From an uncultured Bacilli bacterium (lineage in GTDB: Bacteria > Bacillota_I > Bacilli_A > RF39 > UBA660): a DNA stretch of 33,560 bases. The DNA is taken from assembly GCA_910577075.1 (NCBI GenBank), contig CAJTKV010000019.1:1-33560 (forward strand). Direction: 5' to 3'. Made by a program: the position numbers and the translations under genes. Within the stretch, counting starts at the first letter, position 1. The number at the start of each line of letters is the position of its first letter. A model generated the notes under the pieces. That model was not told the origin of the DNA. It did no database searches and worked only from the letters and a program-made list of their open reading frames with translations. Below are positions 13,249-20,507 of this stretch, piece after piece.

Positions 13249-13746
13249 TTAATATTCTGTATAATCTAATTTCATTTCTAATATTTTTAATGGCTTAGGC
13301 AGATCTAAATCGATATTGATCTTGCGTGCTTTCCATGGAACTTTAATATTTCTCCATGCCTTATTTTTTAAGTATCGTATAGGTAATAAAACTGGCATAA
13401 TATTATATTCTCCACATATAGCATTGACATTCGAAACTAATGAATCATCAAAATCAACTGCGCAGGCGAGATATCTCTTATTCTTTATAAGCGGATATCT
13501 TTTGTTATCTTCACCAATAGCCGTTGTCTTCTGCTCCTGTTCATATAGATAAACCTCATTTTCTTCATTAATGACTCGTGGATATAAATAATCCATCATC
13601 TTTTGTTGAAAGATGATTTCTTCTTCATCTCCATAGATCATTCTTGGAAGAAAAATATCATCTATTTCCTTGCCCTCATGTATAAATACCAAGACCTCAC
13701 TTTTGGAATTCAAAATCAGATATTTATCAATTATTATCGTATTCAT
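13249..13746 (-). CDS. Hypothetical protein between Val T-box and valS
   Basis: A 165-residue soluble protein of unknown family. It has no membrane segment; the sequence is mostly short strands with acidic loops ('IIIDKYLILNSKSEVLVFIHEGKEID', 'RYLACAVDFDDSLVSNVNAICGEYN', 'KPLKILEMKLDYTEY'). ATG 13746 follows AGGGGG; an earlier in-frame ATG at 13782 lies within the T-box terminator and is rejected. It is the first gene after the T-box, 13 bases ahead of valS, so it is made when tRNA-Val is uncharged. That suggests a job tied to valine supply or tRNA-Val, but nothing in the sequence names one. Confidence 0.7.
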   Translation of the reverse strand: MNTIIIDKYLILNSKSEVLVFIHEGKEIDDIFLPRMIYGDEEEIIFQQKMMDYLYPRVINEENEVYLYEQEQKTTAIGEDNKRYPLIKNKRYLACAVDFDDSLVSNVNAICGEYNIMPVLLPIRYLKNKAWRNIKVPWKARKINIDLDLPKPLKILEMKLDYTEY

Positions 13747-13760
13747 AAAGCCCCCTAAAT

Positions 13761-13973
13761 AAAAAATACCACGACTCGCCAAAGCACGAATAATCGTGGT
13801 ACCACCTTACTTTTTTCTCAAATCTCTTAACGCGAGCTAAACGTTTGCTCCTACTATATTCAGAACAACAACTCCCAAGCTACCTTCAAATAAGTTCCTT
13901 AAGAAAGACTTTCAGTCAGTGATCTTTCCTCCCTAATAAGTAGATTATTTTACTCCTCTTGTTCCTCGTTTTT
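13761..13973 (-). promoter_or_regulatory. T-box riboswitch, valine (GUA specifier)
   Basis: The minus strand carries the conserved T-box sequence AAGGTGGTACCACG (13795-13808). It is part of either the antiterminator or the terminator, whose arms ACCACGA (13794-13800) and TCGTGGT (13768-13774) are followed by TTTTTT (13761-13766). Upstream is a structured Stem I region with 'GGGAGGAAAGATCACTGAC' near 13915-13933 and a candidate specifier GUA (13881-13883) in the context GAAGGUAGC, a valine codon matching the downstream valS. Uncharged tRNA-Val would stabilise the antiterminator and allow transcription. Confidence 0.9.
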
Positions 13974-13981
13974 ATACTTTG

Positions 13982-14010
13982 ATTATACTTGCTATTTACC
14001 CTTTTTGCAA
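13982..14010 (-). promoter_or_regulatory. Sigma-A promoter of the T-box/valS operon
   Basis: On the minus strand TTGCAA (14005-14010), exactly 17 bases, then TATAAT (13982-13987). The expected start near 13974 is at the 5' end of Stem I. Confidence 0.75.
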
Positions 14011-14189
14011 CCCTTTTTATCTTTTAATCTTTTAAAAATCCCTATATTGTCACTTTTATCGGCAACATCTTTAGCTTTTTGTTTGATAATTATTAATAAA
14101 ATCTCTTTGTAAATAAGTCTTATGCATTTCTTCTTTTCCCATACTATTTCTCCTATGTTTCATTTATTATATCAAACTTTCTCTTAAAA

Positions 14190-14747
14190 TCAATGAAAAG
14201 AACATGATGATTCATGATCATTAATAATGCCAATAGCTTGAAGATAGGAATAAATTATTGTTGAACCAACAAACTTCATTCCCCTTTTAGATAAATCTTT
14301 AGATATCTCATCAGAAAGAGAAGATGTCACATTCTCCCCATTGCCATAGACTACTTTTCCCTTTGTAAAAGACCATATATAATTATCAAAGGAATCATAG
14401 CTTTTTTGAATATTCATAAAAATTTGCGCATTATTAATGGCCGCCAATATCTTCCTTTTATTGCGAACAATTTCCTTATTATTCATTAAACTCTCTTGTT
14501 TTTTTTCGTCATAAGCTGCTATTTTTTTATAATCAAAATTATCTAATGCCAATCTAAAAGCCTCTCTTTTATTTAAAATGCACTCCCATGATAAGCCCGC
14601 TTGAAAGGATTCTAAGATGAGCATTTCAAAGAGATACTTATCATCATGTGAAGGTACTCCCCACTCTTCATCATGATATTTCAAATATAACGCATTTTTC
14701 TCATTGACCCATTTACATCTTTTAATCAATTTATTCTCGTTTTCCAT
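14190..14747 (-). CDS. tag: DNA-3-methyladenine glycosylase I
   Basis: A 185-residue base-excision repair enzyme that removes 3-methyladenine from alkylated DNA. It shows the family start 'RCKWVNEKNALYLKYHDEEWGVPSHDDKYLFEMLILESFQAGLSWECILNKREAFR' pattern (about 10-65), where YHDEEWG and the Cys of RCKW are diagnostic, and the zinc-binding end 'INDHESSCSFH' (His, Cys, His). Length and ends are as for Tag. ATG 14747 follows GGGAGAAGG. It is the last gene of a three-gene group with the kinase-fold gene (15-base gap) and the DUF4186 gene. No link of those genes to DNA repair is known; the grouping alone suggests it. Confidence 0.95.
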   Translation of the reverse strand: MENENKLIKRCKWVNEKNALYLKYHDEEWGVPSHDDKYLFEMLILESFQAGLSWECILNKREAFRLALDNFDYKKIAAYDEKKQESLMNNKEIVRNKRKILAAINNAQIFMNIQKSYDSFDNYIWSFTKGKVVYGNGENVTSSLSDEISKDLSKRGMKFVGSTIIYSYLQAIGIINDHESSCSFH

Positions 14748-14762
14748 AATGCCTTCTCCCTG

Positions 14763-15842
14763 CTATTTCATCATTTTATTTTCTAAAGTTTTTTTAAGAT
14801 AAGTGGCACTCTTTAATATTTCTTGATTTAACTTTTCATTAACTTCCCAAACACTTACATCCCTTTTGACAATTTTACTGGCTCTTTTCGCGGCCGCCTC
14901 TAAGTTATTTTCTTTATAACGTAGAATTCCCACCTCATAATCTTCACTGCTAAAAGCCCCTAAGTAATCATGATTTTCTAAAGTAATAGGTTCCTGTCCT
15001 TGGGACTCAATCATCACATCTAAAGATGCCAAGAATTTTTCAACAACATCGGGATAGAGACTAGTTATAACTTCAATATTATTTATAATCGGACTCTTTT
15101 TTTCATTAAAACCCAAAAGACTTCTAATAAATTTTTCCTCTTCATTTTGTTGCTCACCCATCTCGAAAAAGTACCTTCTAACCAATCCATTATGGGGAAT
15201 CTCTTGATCAAGATACATAAAAAATGATGAAAACTCATGGTCAATCGGCATAGCTACCCTGTCCAAATTATTACCTTTAAAAATAAAGGAAACATTCTCA
15301 TAATGGTAATTTTGATCTCCTCTTAATATCGAATAGAGAATCTGTCTCGCTATTTCTGAAGCCAATTCATAATTATTCTTTAAAAGTTCACTTTTAAAAA
15401 AGAATGTATAGTCATAAAAATATAGACAATAATTGACATAATCATATATTTCTGGGGTTACATGTTCATCGGGATATTTCATAAAATACTCATAGATATT
15501 GACCAAGTGTTCCCCACTATCTATAATACTGTCGACAATTGTTCCATAATTATGATATTTAGGAACCTCTTCTTCATATCCCTTGCATATAGCTAAGTGA
15601 TAGAGAGGAATATTGCCATCAAAGAATGTATGAAGAATATGCGACCAGACCACTTCACTATAGGCAAAATATGGCGTTGAAAAAGGTTTACTTTTCGACA
15701 ATGGTTTAAATATCTTTTTAGTCTTTCCCTCAAAAAAGTATGGAAAATATTTCTTACTTTTAACTTTTCCTTGAGCTTCAACCTGCAAATTTCCATCGCG
15801 CTTTAAGTAATCATAATTTCTAACACTATAATCTATTTTCAT
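14763..15842 (-). CDS. HipA/CtkA-like kinase-fold protein
   Basis: A 359-residue soluble protein that looks like a distant HipA-type Ser/Thr kinase. 'KKIFKPLSKSKPFSTPYFAYSEVVWSHIL' (about 42-70) could supply the ATP-binding Lys and the following Glu of the N-lobe. 'RGDQNYHYENVSFIF' (about 194-208) resembles the HipA catalytic 'D..RH..N..f', and 'AMPIDHEFSSFFM' (about 217-229) the metal-binding 'aP.yD'. No HipB antitoxin is beside it, so a toxin role is not supported. ATG 15842 follows GGAGAAG. It starts 2 bases after the DUF4186 gene and ends 15 bases before tag. The kinase reading is an inference from short motifs. Confidence 0.45.
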   Translation of the reverse strand: MKIDYSVRNYDYLKRDGNLQVEAQGKVKSKKYFPYFFEGKTKKIFKPLSKSKPFSTPYFAYSEVVWSHILHTFFDGNIPLYHLAICKGYEEEVPKYHNYGTIVDSIIDSGEHLVNIYEYFMKYPDEHVTPEIYDYVNYCLYFYDYTFFFKSELLKNNYELASEIARQILYSILRGDQNYHYENVSFIFKGNNLDRVAMPIDHEFSSFFMYLDQEIPHNGLVRRYFFEMGEQQNEEEKFIRSLLGFNEKKSPIINNIEVITSLYPDVVEKFLASLDVMIESQGQEPITLENHDYLGAFSSEDYEVGILRYKENNLEAAAKRASKIVKRDVSVWEVNEKLNQEILKSATYLKKTLENKMMK

Positions 15843-15844
15843 AT

Positions 15845-16207
15845 TTACTTCTCCAATTTATACTCATTTTCAATCCATGTCATAATAACTGCGACAATAT
15901 AGTCTATTTCTTCCTCTGTTAAATTCTTGCTTTTAGGAATATTATGCCATTTTGATAAGCAACCTCGACAACAAGTGGCCGTCGCATGTTCAGCAATAAA
16001 GACAGGATGTCCATGATATGGTGTTTGTTTTCCATCATTTTTTATTTCTGCTGGGGCAATTCTTTTCGTGATAAAATCATACGCATGAAGTCTTATCTTA
16101 TCCATACCTATTCTTTCTATATAGGCAATATCTGACTTTTTTAAATGAAAAGAACTGCGAAACTTCGATTTACTTAAAGAGTACATCAACTTATCTATAT
16201 CGCGCAT
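15845..16207 (-). CDS. DUF4186 family protein
   Basis: A 120-residue protein with the conserved DUF4186 core: 'FRSSFHLKKSDIAYIERIGMD', 'DFITKRIAPAEIKNDGKQTP', 'YHGHPVFIAEHATATCCRGCL', 'KWHNIP'. The CCxxC with several His looks like a metal site, but the family has no known function. It often occurs as a small single-domain protein in bacteria. The start at ATG 16207 lies 6 bases after AAGGTG; an in-frame GTG/ATG pair just upstream lies inside that ribosome site. It is the first gene of the group with the kinase-fold gene and tag. Confidence 0.85.
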   Translation of the reverse strand: MRDIDKLMYSLSKSKFRSSFHLKKSDIAYIERIGMDKIRLHAYDFITKRIAPAEIKNDGKQTPYHGHPVFIAEHATATCCRGCLSKWHNIPKSKNLTEEEIDYIVAVIMTWIENEYKLEK

Positions 16208-16240
16208 CGTCATCACCTTATGAAACCTATTCTAACATAT

Positions 16241-16267
16241 AAAAAGGGAATTATAAATCTAATTCCC
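16241..16267 (-). terminator. Terminator of the YcxB-like gene
   Basis: On the minus strand GGGAATTA (16260-16267) pairs with TAATTCCC (16246-16253), loop of 6, followed by TTTTT (16241-16245). It contains the stop codon of the YcxB-like gene. Confidence 0.75.
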
Positions 16268-17029
16268 CTCCAATTCGCTTATTTTATCTTCAACTTCCGT
16301 ATCATTCGCTTCTATATCCTTTTTTATTTCATCTTTTGCTTCTGAGAATAATTCTGTTTTTTCTTCCGATTTTTCTTCCACTTTAACTGACTCTTTTTCT
16401 TTTTCATCAGAAGTACTTTCTTCTGAATGTTGCTCATCATTAATTGTCTTTGCTTCTTTATCAGCATGTTCATCTATTTTTACAGATCGATGTAAGCGCT
16501 TATCAATAATTTTTAAATCCTTTTCATAAGTATGAACCGCTTCCAATACTTCATCAACATGTGTACTTTCAATAAAGAAAAATGTCATAGTTTTAGAAGT
16601 AAAACAGATTATCTTATCCGTTATAATTAAAGCTTCAATTAAATGCCATGGAAGACCAATGCGAATTCCATCATCACTCGTATCCAATATTCCATTTTTA
16701 TTAATAGTTAACTCTCCACGATGACATCTATTTTTTTCCGTATTATAAAAGGATATAAAGATGATATAAAATATAAAAGTTAGGGCAAAGGAAGCTGCAA
16801 AAATGAAAGACAATAATTTAGTAATAAACCATTCCTTTTTTATCAACATAAAAACTACCATTAGAATAAAACTTATTGCCGTCAATTTTACAAGAGATGC
16901 CCCATTAGATGTATAGTTTTTAATAGGTCTATATTCATTCTTATATACACTTTGCTTAAAATTGACAATACCCTGCGCTTCATTATAAAACTCAAAATAA
17001 TTATATTCTAAATTGTATTTTATCTTCAT
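16259..17029 (-). CDS. YcxB-like membrane protein with acidic tail
   Basis: A 256-residue inner membrane protein. A short N-terminal strand region (1-45) precedes two membrane segments (about 48-65 and 70-93) and a YcxB-like domain ('LTINKNGILDTSDDGIRIGLPWHLIEALIITDKIICF', about 120-160). The last 75 residues are highly charged Glu/Lys/Asp and probably disordered. The YcxB domain has no defined function. ATG 17029 follows AAGGGGGAG; upstream TATAAT (17064-17069) with an extended TGT and TTGCAA 15 bases before is a likely promoter. It is a single-gene unit with its own terminator. Confidence 0.65.
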   Translation of the reverse strand: MKIKYNLEYNYFEFYNEAQGIVNFKQSVYKNEYRPIKNYTSNGASLVKLTAISFILMVVFMLIKKEWFITKLLSFIFAASFALTFIFYIIFISFYNTEKNRCHRGELTINKNGILDTSDDGIRIGLPWHLIEALIITDKIICFTSKTMTFFFIESTHVDEVLEAVHTYEKDLKIIDKRLHRSVKIDEHADKEAKTINDEQHSEESTSDEKEKESVKVEEKSEEKTELFSEAKDEIKKDIEANDTEVEDKISELEGN

Positions 17030-17098
17030 AAGACTCCCCCTTGCTCATTTATATATTCCATATATTATAACAAAATATATCTTATTGCAATTGCTAAT

Positions 17099-17605
17099 TT
17101 AGTTTCTTAAGACTTTTCTCAATATTTCTGAACGATATTTATTCTCATCAGCATTATTTAAATCAACATCTCGTGTTCGATCCTCGTCATAGTGAAAAAA
17201 ATAACTATAATTATGCATCTCCCACTCATTGCGCATAGACGAAAGTGTTCTATTCCAATTAGTTGGATCTGTTTTTTCATAATAAAGCATAATTTCCAAT
17301 ATCTCATTTATAATATCAATATTTTTAATTTTATAGGAAGATATCACTTGCATATCCGGATCATCAATTTTTCGATAATCGACAATGAAGATATCGGTCT
17401 CATCAGCTGTTTGGACCATTTTTTTAATCGTATTATAATCGCCAATAAAGACTTGTCCTAAACTATAATTAAAAATGCGAACATTATCATTTTCACTAAA
17501 GACTTCCTGAATATCTATGCTTTTATATTGGTGATCTGGTATGTATAAGATTGCCAATAAAATAATTGATGCAAATAATATTTTTTTTCTTAAAGTTTTC
17601 ATCAT
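17099..17605 (-). CDS. Hypothetical secreted or membrane-anchored protein
   Basis: A 168-residue protein with a basic N-terminus (MMKTLRKK) and one hydrophobic segment (about 8-22), so it is anchored in or secreted across the membrane. The outer part is polar and Asn/Asp/Tyr-rich, with no recognised motif. There is no lipobox cysteine. Start ATG 17605 is chosen because AGAGGG lies 6 bases before; a longer form from 17626 would lose it. It lies between the CmpB-type permease gene and the YcxB-like gene on the same strand. Confidence 0.6.
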   Translation of the reverse strand: MMKTLRKKILFASIILLAILYIPDHQYKSIDIQEVFSENDNVRIFNYSLGQVFIGDYNTIKKMVQTADETDIFIVDYRKIDDPDMQVISSYKIKNIDIINEILEIMLYYEKTDPTNWNRTLSSMRNEWEMHNYSYFFHYDEDRTRDVDLNNADENKYRSEILRKVLRN

Positions 17606-17653
17606 CCTGTACCCTCTATTAAACATTCTCTACATCAATTATATCATAAAATA

Positions 17654-18937
17654 TCAATTTTTTTTAATTTTCATATTTTTCCAACGACTACGCATGTATT
17701 CATCATTAAAATATGTATCACATAACTCTTCAACTTTATTATTTGCCGCTTTTCCATCTAAACGATTATTATACCTTAGCATTGCACATCCCGTAACGAG
17801 CAAATCCAGAGCGACAAAAACTACTAAAACATTCGTAACTATAGTACCTCCTTTTTTGGGTATAGATTCGATTAATTTAGATAAAAAGGGATAAACTAAT
17901 TTAATAAATATAACTGTTGCAAAACCCCAAAAGAAACAGAATAGTAAATTAATTCTTCCATTGACATTAAATGGAATCTTTGAATAATCCCAAAAAACTG
18001 TACCAAAGAAAAATTCCGTAAAAACGCTGCAGATATATTCAAAAGATCCACCCATAATAGAGCCAAAAAAGAATAAATAAGTATTACTGCGATTTTGATA
18101 GCGGGATAGTAAAAGCGTTGCTAAAGCAAAGGCAAAGCCCCATACAATTGAAAACTCTCCCCATACAACAGAACTTCGGGACATAAAATACCCCATTGAA
18201 AAATAACAATAAATTACTTCTACAATATCACCAATGGTACCACCTATTATAAATACTAAAAATAATTTATAAAAACTCGTTCCCTTGGCAAATTTTTTAT
18301 CATCGCGTTTCTTTGGCACCTTTTTGCTACTTTGTAAATTGGGATAAGCCTTCTCTAATCTCTTTAAAACATGTTTTAAAATAGCATTGCCAAAGCGATT
18401 TGTTACATCTTCTATTTTATTTTCCTTTAAACTCTTTAAAGTCACGAATGATGTTATAAAATCGACAATAATAATTCCTAATAAAATAAATACTATTAAC
18501 CCTCTTAAGAAAAGAGAAATGCTATTAAACAAGAATAAAAATAGTGGATTAGCTATTTTAACCAAGATAATTGATAAGAGCCCCCATATAAGAGAATATC
18601 TTAAACATATATAGCCATCTAAATTTAATTTTTTATTTGAATAATCCCACCATTTATTTTTATTAACACGTTCTAAAAGTTTTCCAGCTATTAGCTCAAT
18701 GGCTGATCCATAGACAATTCCCGAAATAAATATGGCTAATAAAGATGGAGTGCTATTAGTTACAATTGTTATGATAAGAGCTGCAAGACCATAAATAGTA
18801 CACACTGGTCCATTTGTTACGCCACGATTTACAAACTCCCCTTTTTTTACGATGACCGTTATAACTTCTAACAACCACCCTAAAAAAGAATATAAGATAA
18901 AAATAAATAATAAGTTTAATACTACTTCATATTGCAT
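17654..18937 (-). CDS. Putative ABC transporter permease, CmpB family, duplicated
   Basis: A 427-residue polytopic membrane protein with about eight to ten hydrophobic segments. The first half has 'YSFLGWLLEVITVIVKKGEFVNRGVTNGPVCTIYG' (about 16-50), the signature of the CmpB-type family annotated as putative ABC transporter permease (PF06541). The second half repeats the layout in degenerate form: 'GTIGDIVEVIYCYFSMGYFMSRSSVVWGEFSIVWG' (about 236-270), and each half has a 'WDYS...N..' element ('KWWDYSNKKLNLDGYICL' and 'VFWDYSKIPFNVNGRINLLF'). So the protein is an internal duplication. No ATPase gene is nearby and the function of the family is not settled. Confidence 0.75.
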   Translation of the reverse strand: MQYEVVLNLLFIFILYSFLGWLLEVITVIVKKGEFVNRGVTNGPVCTIYGLAALIITIVTNSTPSLLAIFISGIVYGSAIELIAGKLLERVNKNKWWDYSNKKLNLDGYICLRYSLIWGLLSIILVKIANPLFLFLFNSISLFLRGLIVFILLGIIIVDFITSFVTLKSLKENKIEDVTNRFGNAILKHVLKRLEKAYPNLQSSKKVPKKRDDKKFAKGTSFYKLFLVFIIGGTIGDIVEVIYCYFSMGYFMSRSSVVWGEFSIVWGFAFALATLLLSRYQNRSNTYLFFFGSIMGGSFEYICSVFTEFFFGTVFWDYSKIPFNVNGRINLLFCFFWGFATVIFIKLVYPFLSKLIESIPKKGGTIVTNVLVVFVALDLLVTGCAMLRYNNRLDGKAANNKVEELCDTYFNDEYMRSRWKNMKIKKN

Positions 18938-19043
18938 ATATAATCACAAGAAAATCTTACCATACTCTTATCCTAAAAGTATAGTGTTTTTTCAATAATT
19001 TTTTATAAGTTCTTAAATGTTGTTACTACATGCTGTACTCCAT

Positions 19044-19068
19044 AAAAAAAGATAGGCTTACCTATCTT
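19044..19068 (-). terminator. Terminator of the rlmN-prpC-prkC-rsgA-rpe operon
   Basis: On the minus strand AAGATAGG-TAAG-CCTATCTT (19049-19068) followed by TTTTTTT (19044-19050). The rpe stop codon lies inside the stem. Confidence 0.8.
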
Positions 19069-19691
19069 ATGATATTGATGCTCTCTTGCATGTCATCGCT
19101 CATTGTTATAAACGAGCCAACAGCCATAATATCCAATTCATCGAGCAATGGTCTTGTTTCTTTATTTATGCCTCCATCAAAGGATATAACATAGTGATAC
19201 TTATTTTCATCCCTTAGCATTTTTAACTCGTGAATCTTGGATACTGTTTCCGGAATCATCTTCTGTCCACCATATCCCGGAATAATTCCCATTATTAAAA
19301 CATAATCTACTACTTCCAAATACGCTTTAATACTTTCAATAGTCGTTTCGGATTTTATGGCAATTCCCGCTTTAATACCTTTAGAATGAATGTAATCTAT
19401 CAAGAAGCGAATGTCTTGATTAAGTTCCGCATGAATAGTAATAAATTCCGTATGACAATTCGCAAATAAATCTATATATTCTTTTGGTTCTTCGACCATT
19501 AAATGGACATCTAAGGGTTTTTTAGTATGCATTAGATGCTCTTTAATCTCTGGAACAGTTAGAACAACTGGTGGAACAAACTTTCCATCCATGACATCGA
19601 CATGTAAAAATTCGGCATTAGTTTCTTCCAACTCATCTATTACTTTTTTTAAATTTTCTTTATACTTTAAGAATGTTACTGATACTTTCAC
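19062..19691 (-). CDS. rpe: Ribulose-phosphate 3-epimerase
   Basis: A 209-residue TIM-barrel enzyme that interconverts ribulose 5-phosphate and xylulose 5-phosphate in the pentose phosphate pathway. Conserved sites seen are 'FLHVDVMDGKFVPPV' (metal His and the first catalytic Asp), 'PLDVHLMVEEP', 'ITIHAE', 'LIMGIIPGYGGQKMI' (usually MTVNPGFGGQ), 'SFDGGINKET' (second Asp) and 'AVGSFI'. Length fits. The start is a GTG overlapping the rsgA stop by 4 bases (GTGA), with GGTGG upstream. It is the last gene of the operon, the common rsgA-rpe arrangement in Bacillota. Confidence 0.93.
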   Translation of the reverse strand: MKVSVTFLKYKENLKKVIDELEETNAEFLHVDVMDGKFVPPVVLTVPEIKEHLMHTKKPLDVHLMVEEPKEYIDLFANCHTEFITIHAELNQDIRFLIDYIHSKGIKAGIAIKSETTIESIKAYLEVVDYVLIMGIIPGYGGQKMIPETVSKIHELKMLRDENKYHYVISFDGGINKETRPLLDELDIMAVGSFITMSDDMQESINIIR

Positions 19692-20506
19692 TTTTCCACC
19701 ATCTTCCTATAACTATCATAGCGTGACTTCAATATTTCTCCATTATTAACTTGTTCAACTACTCGGCAGCCCTTTTCTCCTTTGTGTAGACAATCGCGAA
19801 ACTTGCATTCATCATTGGCAAATTCGGGAAAGGCGAAGCGAATATTAGATATATCATCGATAACATCTAAGGCTGAAAAACCCGGAGTATCAGCAATATA
19901 ATAATCTTTTACTTTAAAAAGTTCTACATGCCTAGTTGTATGTTTCCCTCGTCCTAAAGCCTCACTTATATCATCTGTTGCTAGATTAAGTGTCGAATCT
20001 AGAGCATTGAGAAGAGTTGACTTACCTGCCCCCGTTTGCCCTGTCAAAACAACTGTACCTCCACTTATATATTTTTCCAAGGTTTTAATATCATGATTAA
20101 CTAGTGTTTTTATTCCAATGCTATTGTAATATTCTACTAATTTATCAAATTCCCTTTGCTCCTGTTCTTCTAATAAATCATACTTGGAAAAACATATGAT
20201 AGGATCGATATTATTTAAGGTTATATTTACCAACATTTTATCTAATAAAAAAGGAGAAAAATCCGGTCTTGTACATGTCGTCACAATTATCGCCGAATCG
20301 ATGTTAGCAATCATGGGTCTATTAAGTTCATTTTTTCTAGAATTAATACTTAATATATAATTTTCATCATTAAATTCGACAATGTCTCCCACTAAAGGAG
20401 TTATTTCTTTAGTGCGAAATAACCCTCTAGCACGACATTCATAAACTTCATTTTCACTTTCAACGGTATATAAATTACTAATTATGCGAATAATTCGTCC
20501 CTGCAT
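19688..20506 (-). CDS. rsgA: Small ribosomal subunit biogenesis GTPase RsgA
   Basis: A 272-residue circularly permuted GTPase that helps mature the 30S subunit. An OB fold comes first (about 1-65), followed by G4 'CFSKYDLL', G1 'LTGQTGAGKSTLLNAL' (about 160-175), switch I 'GRGKHTTRHVELF', G3 'IADTPGFSAL', and the zinc knuckle 'CKFRDCLHKGEKGC'. ATG 20506 follows GGAGAA and begins one base after the prkC stop, hence strong coupling; the ATG further upstream at 20524 lacks such a site. It is co-transcribed with prkC, a kinase known to phosphorylate translation GTPases in related species. Confidence 0.96.
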   Translation of the reverse strand: MQGRIIRIISNLYTVESENEVYECRARGLFRTKEITPLVGDIVEFNDENYILSINSRKNELNRPMIANIDSAIIVTTCTRPDFSPFLLDKMLVNITLNNIDPIICFSKYDLLEEQEQREFDKLVEYYNSIGIKTLVNHDIKTLEKYISGGTVVLTGQTGAGKSTLLNALDSTLNLATDDISEALGRGKHTTRHVELFKVKDYYIADTPGFSALDVIDDISNIRFAFPEFANDECKFRDCLHKGEKGCRVVEQVNNGEILKSRYDSYRKMVEK

Positions 20507-20507
20507 A

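Noticed and set aside
14763..15842. HipBA toxin-antitoxin system
   Set aside because: No HipB-type HTH antitoxin is next to the kinase-fold gene; its partners are DUF4186 and tag, so only a fold similarity is claimed.
16365..16470. Coding repeat array in the Glu/Lys tail of the YcxB-like protein
   Set aside because: Repetition is only compositional (GAA/AAA codons); no regular unit could be defined.
17541..18937. Complete ABC transporter
   Set aside because: Only a CmpB-type permease is present, with no ATPase or binding-protein gene beside it.
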